Shown here: piece by piece, positions 17,367-28,000 of the stretch
Layout of the letters: each line of letters starts with the position of its first letter
Position numbering within the stretch: the first letter of the stretch is position 1
DNA from: Thermodesulfobacterium thermophilum DSM 1276
GTDB taxonomy: Bacteria; Desulfobacterota; Thermodesulfobacteria; Thermodesulfobacteriales; Thermodesulfobacteriaceae
Length of the DNA stretch: 57,756 nt
Assembly (NCBI RefSeq): GCF_000421605.1
Contig: NZ_ATXI01000013.1
Location: 1 to 57,756 of the forward strand
Reading direction: 5' to 3'
Made by a program: the position numbers and the translations under genes
Notes under the pieces: model-generated
Seen by the model: only the letters and a program-made list of their open reading frames with translations
Databases searched by the model: none
Told to the model about the DNA's origin: nothing

Positions 17367-17579
17367 TTAAGATATTTTAGCCTTTTCTAACCTTGCCAAG
17401 GCTTCGTCTAAGGTCATAATACCCTTGGCCACAGCATAAGCTACATAAGAATAGACTGTAGTATCATATCCCTCTGGACGAGGAAAAAGGCCTTTAGCAC
17501 GAAGCTTAGCTAACTTTTCTCTTCTCCTTCTCCTTCTTTCGATCTCTTTTTGTCTTTCTAATTTTTTATGTCTTGCCAT
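17367..17579 (-). CDS. Small very basic conserved-looking protein of unknown function
   Basis: 70-residue protein. The first half is an Arg/Lys-rich helix (RQKEIERRRRRREKLAKLR), the middle reads LFPRPEGYDTTVYSYVAYAV, and the end is a short amphipathic helix (TLDEALARLEKA). I do not recognise the family. The charge and size suggest nucleic-acid or ribosome binding, but this is inference. The ATG at 17579 is preferred because GGTGGAGGGG lies directly upstream; an upstream TTG at 17666 in the same frame lies before the promoter. It has its own promoter (17615-17642) and hairpin terminator, so it is a monocistronic and probably well-expressed gene. Confidence 0.7.
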   Translation of the reverse strand: MARHKKLERQKEIERRRRRREKLAKLRAKGLFPRPEGYDTTVYSYVAYAVAKGIMTLDEALARLEKAKIS

Positions 17580-17614
17580 TAGCCCCTCCACCCAAGTTAT
17601 TAAAAGTTTGTAAA

Positions 17615-17642
17615 AATATATAATTTTTTGTCTTTTTGTCAA
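17615..17642 (-). promoter_or_regulatory. Strong predicted sigma70 promoter of the small basic protein gene
   Basis: On the minus strand TTGACA (17642-17637), 16 nt, TATATT (17620-17615). The leader of about 30 nt ends in GGTGGAGGGG before the ATG at 17579. Confidence 0.65.
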
Positions 17643-17926
17643 GGTGTAAATATTGAAGGAGTTCAAATCTATTTATTGCCCTTTTTGCTCTGGATTTTGG
17701 GAAAACCAAAAACTGAAAGCTGAAAATTTAAGCATAAATTTTTTCTTCAGCTCAAAGATTTTTCTATAAAAAACTTATTGAAAAAACTTCAGAGGTAATG
17801 AAACTCTTTCAAGAAAACAATAATTCACCTTTTGGGCTTAAAGGTCTATCCTTAAAAAATAAAAACACTGAAAAATCCTTTTCGTAGAGTTTACCTTCCC
17901 ATTTCTTAAAAGTCTCTGCAGGTAAA

Positions 17927-18543
17927 TTAGCTATTTATCTTTTTGTTAAAAACAACCTGTTTTTCACTAAAAGAAGTTTGGATTTCAGGAAAATTTCTTC
18001 CGGAGAAAGTGTTAAAAAAATAAAACTTTTTTACCTCGATATCATACCTCCAATACCCTACAAGCTTCCTGCCCTTATCCCCTCCCTTTTGCTCCACATC
18101 CGCATTATAGCCTAACTCCACTTGAGCATGCTTCCCAAAACCAGCTAAAATTGTAACTTGATGATAGATGAGAGCTTGACCTTTATATTCTTGACCTTTA
18201 TATTTTTTCTTGAAACTGGACTTCTCAAATTTGCTTTTGATAAGAACTCTTTTTATGGTTCCTTTTAAAAGTCCTTCTTTGAGTAAAGTATCAATGGTTA
18301 TGAGGAGAACAGGGTGAATTCTTTCGGCACAGGGGTAAAGAAGGATTTTCCAGCAGATTTTAATGATTTCTTTGGGGAGGATATGGTATTTGGAAGCGTT
18401 TTTTAGCAGTTTCTTTTAAGACCTGGGTGAGTTTGCAAAATTGTGATAGAAATTGAGACTTTAACTTTTTTGGATTTGTCTTGTTTGTGTTTAAGGGCTA
18501 ATTTTTCAACTAACTTCATTTGAAACTCCTTTTCTGTAACCAT
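17927..18543 (-). pseudogene. Decayed insertion-sequence transposase (ISNCY/ISDol1-like), frameshifted and truncated
   Basis: A good start (GGGAG, then ATG at 18543) opens a 46-codon frame beginning MVTEKEFQMKLVEKLAL that stops at 18403. A second frame is then open for 162 codons (18415 to 17930). Its pieces KEIIKICWKILLYPCAERIH, LLKEGLLKGTIKRVL and HQVTILAGFGKHAQVELGY followed by VEQKGGD resemble, from memory, transposases that begin the same way and continue with GY-x-EVD-x-VEHKGGD. The Asp expected after GYxEV is disturbed, and the rest of the catalytic core is missing. A third short frame (about 17925-17809) may be more debris. I see no gene in 17667-17926 beyond this. Confidence 0.6.
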
Positions 18544-18591
18544 TTTTTCTCCCTGTGCCTTAAAAATTGGGGTATCAGTGAGGAAATTTTA

Positions 18592-18653
18592 ATTTCAGGG
18601 ACAGAATTTTTGATCTAACAGCCCTTATTTCAGGGACATTTTTATGATCTAAC
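18592..18653 (-). repeat. Two tandem terminal repeats, probable insertion-sequence end
   Basis: ATTTCAGGGACA occurs at 18592-18603 and 18627-18638, each followed after 8 or 7 nt by GATCTAAC (18612-18619 and 18646-18653). On the minus strand the unit reads GTTAGATC...TGTCCCTGAAAT and points into the decayed transposase. Multiple TGTCCCT-type repeats are expected at the end of such an element. The repeats stop just before the purA promoter. Confidence 0.6.
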
Positions 18654-18655
18654 GT

Positions 18656-18683
18656 TTTGCTTTAAAAGTTTTTATGGTATAAT
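18656..18683 (+). promoter_or_regulatory. Predicted promoter of the purA operon
   Basis: A perfect TATAAT (18678-18683) is preceded by a weak TTTGCT (18656-18661) at 16 nt. The -35 region touches the end of the IS-like repeats. A leader of about 25 nt carries GGAGGTG before the ATG at 18717. Confidence 0.5.
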
Positions 18684-18713
18684 TCAATTTTTGGGATATT
18701 TTACTGGAGGTGA

Positions 18714-20009
<1,296 letters not shown>

Positions 20010-20018
20010 GGTTGGTTC

Positions 20019-21410
20019 ATGAAAGAAAAAATATTGATTGCCAACAGAGGAGAAATTGCACTCCGTATCATGGAAGCTTGTAAAGATTTAGGGATTGATT
20101 ATGTAGTGATTTATACTAAGGAAGATGTAGAGTCTTTGCATGTGAGATATGCCAAAGAAAAATACCGTATCTGTGATTATCGTGATATGAACGACCTTTT
20201 GGCGGTAGCAGACGAGTCTGGATGTACGGCTGTACATCCAGGATATGGGTTTCTTTCAGAAAACTTTCGGTTTGCAAGAAGGGTGGTAAAAAGGTCAAGA
20301 CCTTTGATTTTTGTAGGGCCTTCCTGGGAGGCAATCAGGGATTTGGGAAATAAACTTTTTATGAAAAAACTTGCGAAAGACCTTGGCATTCCTGTTATTC
20401 CAGGAACAACAGAGCCTGTATATAACGAAATAGAGGCTGAGCTTAAAGCTGAAGAGCTTTTGGAAGAACTTGCTTCCTTAGGGATTCAAAAACCTTCCCT
20501 TCTGGTAAAGGCTGTGGCTGGTGGCGGAGGAATGGGGATCGAAGAGGTTAAAAGTTTGGAAGAACTTAGACCTACCTTTAGAAAAATCAAGGCTTATGCC
20601 AAGAGACTTTTTGGGGACGAAGGAGTTATCATAGAAGGGAAAATACCTGTTTTTCAACATTTAGAGGTACAGCTTTTAGGAAGTAAACATGGAGAATATG
20701 TACACTTTGGAACCAGAAACTGTACCATTCAAAGTCCCCATAAACAAAAAAGGATAGAAATAGCCCCAGGTTTTTCTTCTCAAGAAACCTACAGCTTTGA
20801 CCCTAATAAAGTAGAAAAAGAAATAATTGATTATTCTATAAAACTTGCTAAAGCCTTTAATTATGACAGCGTAGGAACCTGGGAATGGCTGGTTACTCCC
20901 GATGGTAAGTACTACCTGATGGAGGTTAATACCAGGATTCAGGTGGAAAATGAAATTTCTGCCAAGATATCCTTTATTAGGAATAAACAGGTAAACCTTA
21001 TAAAGGAACAGATAAGGGTAGCTTTTGGAGAAAAATTAGGATATTCACAAAAAGACATCGAGTTTAAAGGAACAAGTATAGAATACCGTTTGATTGCAGA
21101 AGATACTAAAAGAGGTTTTATCCCTTTAAGTGGGACTATAACCAAGTTTAGCTGGCCGGAAGTGCCTTGGCTTACGATGAGAACCCATGTACCTCAAGAT
21201 AAACCCTACACCATTCCTACTCAGTTTGACCCAAACCTTGCTTTAGCTATCGTTTACGGAGAAAACTTTGAAGAAGCCAAAAAAAGAGGTTTAACCCTTT
21301 TAGACCAAGTTATCATAGAAGGGGTTACCCCTGATGGAAAAGAGTTAGAAACCAACCTTTCTTTTTTAAAGGAAAAAACAGAATTTCTTTATAAATTTCT
21401 CGAGGCTTAA
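20019..21410 (+). CDS. accC: Divergent biotin carboxylase (AccC-like) subunit
   Basis: ATP-grasp enzyme that carboxylates protein-bound biotin with bicarbonate. The 463-residue length fits a free-standing AccC. Conserved: N-terminal ILIANRGEIALRI, HPGYGFLSEN, Lys164 and the glycine loop GGGGMG (168-173), HLEVQ (214-218), Q238 and H241, E302-x-N304-x-R306-x-Q308-V-E310, and R357. These correspond to known catalytic residues of E. coli AccC. Several usually invariant stretches differ: RRHQK is replaced by SPHKQK, QVEHPVTE by QVENEISA, and YDSMIAK by FDPNLALA. The enzyme therefore looks active but belongs to a divergent branch. It is followed after 5 nt by the fused carboxyltransferase. Confidence 0.87.
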   Translation: MKEKILIANRGEIALRIMEACKDLGIDYVVIYTKEDVESLHVRYAKEKYRICDYRDMNDLLAVADESGCTAVHPGYGFLSENFRFARRVVKRSRPLIFVGPSWEAIRDLGNKLFMKKLAKDLGIPVIPGTTEPVYNEIEAELKAEELLEELASLGIQKPSLLVKAVAGGGGMGIEEVKSLEELRPTFRKIKAYAKRLFGDEGVIIEGKIPVFQHLEVQLLGSKHGEYVHFGTRNCTIQSPHKQKRIEIAPGFSSQETYSFDPNKVEKEIIDYSIKLAKAFNYDSVGTWEWLVTPDGKYYLMEVNTRIQVENEISAKISFIRNKQVNLIKEQIRVAFGEKLGYSQKDIEFKGTSIEYRLIAEDTKRGFIPLSGTITKFSWPEVPWLTMRTHVPQDKPYTIPTQFDPNLALAIVYGENFEEAKKRGLTLLDQVIIEGVTPDGKELETNLSFLKEKTEFLYKFLEA

Positions 21411-21415
21411 GGCCT

Positions 21416-23635
21416 ATGAAGATAGAACTATATAAAACCTTAAAAAACCTTTTAGAAACAGCTACTTACATCAGGGACATCAAAGGAGAAGACTTTTTTG
21501 AGATAACCTCTCTGATAAATAAAATTTCTGAGGTTTACGATAATTTTTATCAATATGAGCCATCCTATTTAGAGAACTTTGTTAAAAAAACCAAAGAACA
21601 ACTTGATATCCTTTTAGATCAAGGAGAAAAAACTCTCACACCTTATGAAATAGTAAAAATAACCAGGCATCCTCAAAGGTTCACCTTGCAAGACATTTTA
21701 GAAAACGTTTATGATTCATATATGGAACTTGGTGGGGAAGGAGAAATCAACATAGATCCTGCGGTAGTATGTGCTAAGGCTATGCTTGTGAGAAAAGTAG
21801 GAGACGAGATTTTCTTCCATCAGGTAATGGTAATAGGGCATGAAAAAGGACATGGAGAGGAGTTTAGAGAAGGAGGTAGTGCTAAACCCTGGGGGAATGA
21901 AAAAGCCTTGCGTTATATGAAAATGGCAGAAACAGAAGGTATTCCTATTCATTTCTTTATTTTTACTCCTGGTGCTTATCCCATCGAAGATTATCCAGGT
22001 GCTGCCCAGCAGATTGCCAAAAATCTTTATCATATGGCAAAACTAAGAGTGCCAACCATAGCTTTTATTTCAGAAGGAGGTTCCGGAGGAGCCGAAGCTA
22101 TTGGTCTTGCAGATATGAGATTGATGGCTGAAAAAGGATACTATTCGGTCATAAGTCCAGAAGGTGCCGCTGCGATAGAAGCAAAAATAAAAGATGGACG
22201 TCCTCCTAGAGAGTTGGTAGAAAAATGTGCAAGATCTCTCAAACTTACTGCAAAAGATAATCTTAGGTTTGGAACTATTGATAAAATTATACCAGAACCC
22301 CCTCTTGGAGCTAGAAGAAAGGATTGTGAGTTTTTTAAAAGATTAAAGATTGAACTGATAAGAGCTACAGATGAGGTTATCCTTCAAACAAGAAGTATTA
22401 AATTTTTAAGAAAATATGCGGTTTCTAAACAAGAAACAGAAAATTTTAAATATTACGTAAACTGGGATCTAGACGAAGATGAAATTGAAATCTTAATAGA
22501 AAATCGATATAAAAAATATAGAAAAATGACCCAATGGGCTGTACATGAAAACAAAACCCTCTTCAAATCTTTCTTTGATTTAGGACATACCATAAGCGTA
22601 AAACTTAAAAATGAAATAAATTATAAAATTTTAAAACAAGGACAAAAAACATTCAAAAAGTTTCTAAACGAATTAACCAGTGAATCGACCTTACTTCTAA
22701 AACCTGTTTCCGATCCTATAAAAACAGTGTATAACCTAATCGTAGGAAAAAAAACTGGGCCTAAACTTATCACCCCTTCTTTACAAGATGATGACATCCC
22801 AACCTACGTAAGTCCTTTAGCTTTAGAAGACAAAACGATTACTTGTCCTCAGTCTGAAAAATATAGTTGCCCTGACCTTTGGGTACCAGACCTTTATGGA
22901 GAGTTTTGTGGGGTTTGTCCTAACTGTGGATATCATTTTCCTTTAGAGTATAAATGGTATCTTAACAACATTTTTGATAAAAACAGTATCCGTACCTTTA
23001 ACGATGAAATTACTTCAACCAATCCCTTAGAGTTTGAAGGATATGCGGAAAAACTAAAGGCAGCAAGAGAAAAAACAGGGCTAAATTCCAGTCTTATATC
23101 TTTTGAGGCCAAAATTGGTGGTATATCTTTGATAGCGGTAATGTTGATAGCTGAATTTAGACAAGGTACAGTCGGGGTAGCAGAAGGTGAAAAGTTTATA
23201 AGAGCGATAGAATTAGCTAAACTCACCAGACGTCCCTTTTTAGCTTTGGTGCATACTACCGGAGGCATAAGGATACATGAAGGAACTATTGGTGTGGTAC
23301 AAATGCCAAGATGTACTATGGCAGTAAGGGATTACGTAGATGAGGGAGGGCTTTACATCGTTGTTTATGATAACAACTCCTATGCTGGACCTGTGGCCAG
23401 CTTTTTAGGATCAGCACCTTATCAGTTTGCCTTAAAATCCACTCGTTTAGGTTTTGCAGGGCCTCGAGTGATAAGAGAAACCACAGGACAAGACGTTCCT
23501 CCAGATTATCATAGTGCAGAAAACGCATTAAAAAGAGGACATATCCAGGGTATTTGGGACAGAAGAGAACTAAGGAAAAAGCTTTTTACCGCTTTACTTA
23601 CGATGGGAGGCAAAAACCTATACTACAGATGGTAG
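21416..23635 (+). CDS. Carboxyltransferase with fused alpha (AccA-like) and beta (AccD-like) halves
   Basis: Transfers the carboxyl group from carboxybiotin to an acyl-CoA, probably acetyl-CoA. In this 739-residue protein the alpha half comes first: TRHPQRFTLQDIL, MVIGHEKGHG, TPGAYPIEDYPGAAQQIA and EGGSGGAEAIG (about 80-290). An unusual Lys-rich linker of about 150 residues follows (310-460). The beta half (470-739) has a zinc-ribbon-like cysteine set (C477, C485, C498, C501, C504), EGEKFIRAIE, HTTGGIRIHEG and GFAGPRVIRETTG. The cysteine spacing differs from the usual C-x2-C...C-x2-C. Known AccDA fusions usually have the opposite beta-alpha order. It sits between the biotin carboxylase and the carrier. 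Confidence 0.87.
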   Translation: MKIELYKTLKNLLETATYIRDIKGEDFFEITSLINKISEVYDNFYQYEPSYLENFVKKTKEQLDILLDQGEKTLTPYEIVKITRHPQRFTLQDILENVYDSYMELGGEGEINIDPAVVCAKAMLVRKVGDEIFFHQVMVIGHEKGHGEEFREGGSAKPWGNEKALRYMKMAETEGIPIHFFIFTPGAYPIEDYPGAAQQIAKNLYHMAKLRVPTIAFISEGGSGGAEAIGLADMRLMAEKGYYSVISPEGAAAIEAKIKDGRPPRELVEKCARSLKLTAKDNLRFGTIDKIIPEPPLGARRKDCEFFKRLKIELIRATDEVILQTRSIKFLRKYAVSKQETENFKYYVNWDLDEDEIEILIENRYKKYRKMTQWAVHENKTLFKSFFDLGHTISVKLKNEINYKILKQGQKTFKKFLNELTSESTLLLKPVSDPIKTVYNLIVGKKTGPKLITPSLQDDDIPTYVSPLALEDKTITCPQSEKYSCPDLWVPDLYGEFCGVCPNCGYHFPLEYKWYLNNIFDKNSIRTFNDEITSTNPLEFEGYAEKLKAAREKTGLNSSLISFEAKIGGISLIAVMLIAEFRQGTVGVAEGEKFIRAIELAKLTRRPFLALVHTTGGIRIHEGTIGVVQMPRCTMAVRDYVDEGGLYIVVYDNNSYAGPVASFLGSAPYQFALKSTRLGFAGPRVIRETTGQDVPPDYHSAENALKRGHIQGIWDRRELRKKLFTALLTMGGKNLYYRW

Positions 23636-23645
23636 GTAATAAACC

Positions 23646-24305
23646 ATGAAGATCGAGTACGAACACCTTAACGTTATTCTCCAAAAGTTTAAAGCCAACC
23701 CCTATAAAATTTTCAAAGTAAATACCATACATACCGGTTATATAAGAGATTTTTTGGTAAAAGAAGGAGATGAGGTAAAAGGTCCTTCTGGAAAGTGGTT
23801 AGAAAAACCAGGGACCTCTCTCTTTGTGTTAGAAAGGGAAAAAAATTTAAAAACTATAAGAGCTCATATAAATGGATGGGTACAAAACTTAAGGACAGAC
23901 CTTTTAAATAGGTTTGTTGAGGCTGAGGAAACGATACTTGAGATTAAACATCCACTTTCTCAACAGGAAATAATTTCTGAAATTTTACTTTCTGCGCTTT
24001 ACCTTGTAAAAGCTCCTGAAACGGCAAAGTATGTGTTAAGCCCTGGGTTAGCGGCCAAAATAGAAAAAGAAGGACTCCATAAGGTGAAAATAAAAAAGGG
24101 AGATGAACTTTTAATCATGACCTTTATGAAGCGCGAGACCCCTATTTTTTTTGAAGAAGACGGTGTGTTTTTAATCTATAATATCTATTTCAAACCCTTT
24201 CAACTTATTGAGAGAGGACAACCCCTAATTGGACTTTGTCCTGAAGAGCAACTTCCTTACTTAGAAAAGATAGTTTCCCGTATAAGGGAAGAGTGGCCCT
24301 TATAA
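23646..24305 (+). CDS. Putative biotin carboxyl carrier protein with two biotinyl/lipoyl-like domains and non-canonical acceptor motif
   Basis: 219-residue protein, third subunit of the carboxylase operon. The C-terminal half (about 145-198) reads like a biotinyl domain: KIKKGDELLIM, acceptor hairpin TFMKRETPI with Lys162, DGVFLIYNI, and GQPLIGL. Canonical biotin carriers have AMKM or VMKM; here it is FMKR. The N-terminal half (about 25-103) resembles a second such domain: GYIRDFLVKEGDEV, then EREKN with Lys66 at the equivalent hairpin position, IRAHINGWV and ILEIKHPL. No long Pro/Ala linker like that of E. coli AccB is seen. Its position between carboxyltransferase and biotin ligase supports the assignment. 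It overlaps the ligase gene by 13 nt. Confidence 0.7.
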   Translation: MKIEYEHLNVILQKFKANPYKIFKVNTIHTGYIRDFLVKEGDEVKGPSGKWLEKPGTSLFVLEREKNLKTIRAHINGWVQNLRTDLLNRFVEAEETILEIKHPLSQQEIISEILLSALYLVKAPETAKYVLSPGLAAKIEKEGLHKVKIKKGDELLIMTFMKRETPIFFEEDGVFLIYNIYFKPFQLIERGQPLIGLCPEEQLPYLEKIVSRIREEWPL

Positions 24306-25093
24306 ATCATCCTTTTGAGTTTGATTTTTCTAAACTTTTTCCAGAGATAGGTCAAGAAATCTGGCATTTCCCTACCCTTCCTCGAGCTATGGAAGCAGCT
24401 AAAAATTTCATAAACTTATATCCCCGAACAGCCAACGGAAGGATTATACGAGCAGATATACTTCTTGAGGCTAAAGGTAGGTTTGACAGAAAATGGTTTG
24501 CTGAAAAAGGGGGACTCTGGTTATCCTTAAGCTTGTACGATGAGTTTTTCGAAGAACATGCCTCTTTGATATCTCTAATACCTGGTCTTGCGATGGTAAG
24601 ATGTGCTAAACATTTGGGGATTGCTAAAGCTAAGGTTAAATGGATAAACGACCTTCATATAAACGGAAAAAAACTGGGTGGAGTTTTGATCGAAAGGTAT
24701 AATGAATGGTATGTTATAGGATTAGGTATAAACGTTAACAACCCTCTTCCTAAAGATATACCCTCGGAAAGTTTTGGCAACTTACTAAAAAAAGAAGTTT
24801 CTATCTTAGAACTGTTAGAAGTTTTAGTCTATTGGCTGAGATATTATTTTGGATTTTTAAGATGGTTTGAACAAAAAATCCGGGATGAAGAGCCAGTAAC
24901 TAATCTGGTAATAGAAGATTTCAAACAATTTACAGATACCTTAGGAAGGTGTGTAGGCTACGGATACAATATAGATCTAGATGATTACCTCATAGCTCAA
25001 GTAACTGAAATTACTCCCTATGGGAGTTTAATCCTAAATTCTGAGGAAGGTCTTATCGAGGTTTCAACTGGAGAAATCCTTTATCTTTTATAA
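24293..25093 (+). CDS. Divergent biotin-protein ligase (BirA-like catalytic domain, no HTH)
   Basis: Probable enzyme attaching biotin to the carrier encoded just upstream. The 266-residue protein begins directly with the catalytic domain, so it lacks the DNA-binding repressor part of E. coli BirA. Conserved: [15 protein letters not shown] with Lys116 (KWPNDL in BirA), [17 protein letters not shown] and a C-terminal small barrel with [11 protein letters not shown]. The biotinyl-AMP loop, normally GRGRRGRxW, is changed to KGRFDRKW (61-68). The GTG start lies inside the end of the carrier gene, so translation is coupled. A dedicated ligase and an unusual acceptor motif in one operon suggest a co-adapted pair (inference). 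The tail overlaps convergent carB by 13 nt. Confidence 0.78.
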   Translation: MALINHPFEFDFSKLFPEIGQEIWHFPTLPRAMEAAKNFINLYPRTANGRIIRADILLEAKGRFDRKWFAEKGGLWLSLSLYDEFFEEHASLISLIPGLAMVRCAKHLGIAKAKVKWINDLHINGKKLGGVLIERYNEWYVIGLGINVNNPLPKDIPSESFGNLLKKEVSILELLEVLVYWLRYYFGFLRWFEQKIRDEEPVTNLVIEDFKQFTDTLGRCVGYGYNIDLDDYLIAQVTEITPYGSLILNSEEGLIEVSTGEILYLL

Positions 25094-28000
25094 AAACTAT
25101 AATCAAGGTAGCTATAATATTTTTGTAGAGAAGAAAAAGAGAAGGATTTCATCGTTAGCCGTTTAATACTTTCAACCATAGCCCTGGCACAAGACAAAGT
25201 AGTAGCATAGGGAATATCTAATTCCATCGTATACCTTCTTATAAGGTAGGCATCTTCTTTGCTTTCTTTACCTTTAGCTGTATTTATCGCAAGCACTATC
25301 TCTTTATTCTTGATAAGGTCTAAAATATTAGGTCTTTTTAAGTCTGAGATCTTGGGTACTTCTTTTATTTTTATTCCAAAAGAGGAGAGAAATTTACAGG
25401 TTCCCTCTGTACCTACCAAGTTAAATCCTAATTCTTGTAGGGTTTTAGCTATAGGTATCGTAAGAGGTTTATCTTCGTCTTTTACTGAAATAAACACCGT
25501 CCCAGAAGTAGGAAGCTTCATACCTGCAGCAAGTTGTGCTTTAGCATAAGCTAAAGCTGGGTCCCAATCTATCCCCATAACTTCCCCTGTAGACTTCATT
25601 TCAGGGCCAAGGATTACGTCTACCTTAGGGAATCTTTTAAAAGGAAAGACCACTTCTTTTACGCAGTAATAAGGAGGTACCACTTCTTTCGTAAAACCTA
25701 TTTCTTTTAGTGAATAGCCTAACATAATCCAGGTAGCAAGTTTAGCCAAAGGTACCCCGATAGCCTTGGACACAAAAGGTACAGTTCTTGAAGCCCTTGG
25801 ATTCACCTCTAACACATAGAGTTCGTTGTCTTTGATAGCAAATTGAATATTTATTAAACCTTTTACCTCCAATTCTTTAGCAAGCAATTTTGTAGCTTCT
25901 TTGATTTCGTTTAAAAGTTTAGGTGAGATATGAAGAGGAGGTAAGATACAAGCAGAATCTCCAGAGTGAATACCTGCTTCTTCTATGTGCTCCATAATAC
26001 CTGCTACTACCACCGTTTCTCCGTCGGAGATAGCATCTACGTCGATTTCTATGGCATCCTCTAAAAACTTGTCGATTAAAATCGGATGTTCTGGGTTTAC
26101 CTTAACAGCTGTAGCTATAAACTCTTTCAACTCTTTTTCTGAATAGACTATTCTCATCGCCCTTCCACCTAACACATAAGAAGGACGGACAAGCAAGGGA
26201 TAACCGATTTGATTAGCTACTTTAATAGCCTCTTCTTCACTATAAGCAGTCCCTGCTTTAGGCCTTCTAAGGTTTAATTTTTCAAGAAGTTGTTCAAACT
26301 TTTCTCTGTTTTCTGCCCTGTCTATGTTTTCAGGAGATGTACCCAGTATCTTTACTCCTGCTTTGTAAAGCGGTAACGCAAGGTTAAGAGGGGTTTGCCC
26401 TCCAAACTGAACTATTACCCCGTCTGGATTTTCTTCTTCATAGATGTTCAGGATATGCTCTAAGGTTAAAGGTTCAAAATACAGCCTGGTTGAAATGTCA
26501 TAATCGGTAGAGACTGTTTCAGGGTTTGAGTTAACCATGATAGCTTCGATACCTTTTTCCCTTAAAGCTAAAGAAGCATGAACACAACAATAGTCAAACT
26601 CAATACCTTGCCCTATCCTGTTAGGCCCTCCACCTATGATAAGAACTTTTCGATTTTTTGTAGCCCGGCTTTCATTTTCAACTTCATATGTAGAATAAAA
26701 ATAAGGGGTATAGGCTTCAAACTCAGCTGCACAGGTATCTATAAGTTTAAAGGTAGGTTTTACCCCTAAAGATTTTCTGTATTCTCTTACTTTTTGAGGA
26801 TTGGTATTAGTAAGAAATCCGATTTGGTAATCAGTAAATCCCATCTGTTTGAGTTCCCTTAGCTCCTCTGCGGTTAAACTTTCTAAAGATCTCCCTTTTA
26901 TTTCTTCGCTTTTATCAAAAATTTCTTTTAGATGGTATAAAAACCAAGGATCGATGTAAGTAAGATTGTAGATTTCCTCTATGCTAAATCCTGACTTAAA
27001 GGCCTCTCTTATGTAAAACAATCTTTGACTGTTAGGTTTGACTAACTTTTCCTTGATGATCTCTTTAGGAAGTATTACATCGTTGTCTGAAGGAGATTTT
27101 CCATCAGCCCCAAATCCAAACCTTCCTATCTCAAGCCCTGCTATAGCCTTTTGTAAAGCCTCTTTAAAAGTCCTGCCTATAGCCATCGTCTCTCCGACAG
27201 AACGCATAGAAGTAGTAAGCTCGTCTGGGGATTCTGGAAATTTTTCAAAGGTAAACCTGGGTATCTTTACCACCACGTAGTCGATCGTAGGTTCAAAGGC
27301 GGCTTTTGTCTCTTTAGTGATGTCGTTAGGTAACTCATCTAAGGTATAACCTACAGCCAGTTTGGCGGCAATTTTGGCTATAGGGTATCCTGTAGCTTTA
27401 CTTGCCAAAGCCGAAGACCTGGAAACCCTGGGGTTCATCTCTATTACAACCATTTCCCCGTTTTTAGGGTTAACCGCAAACTGGATGTTTGACCCTCCAG
27501 TTTCTACCCCTATCTCTCTGATGATAGCCTGTGCAGCTGTCCTCATCCTCTGATATTCTACATCAGATAAGGTCTGCGCCGGGGCTACAGTAATAGAATC
27601 TCCGGTATGAACTCCCATAGGGTCAAAGTTTTCTATAGAACAGATGATAACCACATTATCTTTAAAGTCTCTCATCACCTCAAGCTCAAATTCTTTCCAT
27701 CCAAGAACTGACTCCTCTAACATTACTTGATGGATAAGAGACATCTCTAAACCTTTTTCTGTAATTTCTCTTAACTCTTCTATGTTATAGGCTACCCCTC
27801 CTCCTGTTCCGCCTAACGTAAAACTTGGTCTGACTATAATAGGAAAACCAAGTTCTTTGGCAGCCTTTTCTATTTCGTTTAAAGAAGTGATTATGAAACT
27901 CTTTGGTATTTTTAATCCTATATTTTCCATCGCTTTTCTAAAATGCTCTCTACTTTCAGCCTTTTCTATAGCTTTAGCGTTTGCTCCTATCAGTTCAACG

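Noticed and set aside
18592-18653. Repeats as a possible CRISPR remnant
   Set aside because: There are only two imperfect copies with no spacer pattern and no cas gene; they fit an IS end better.
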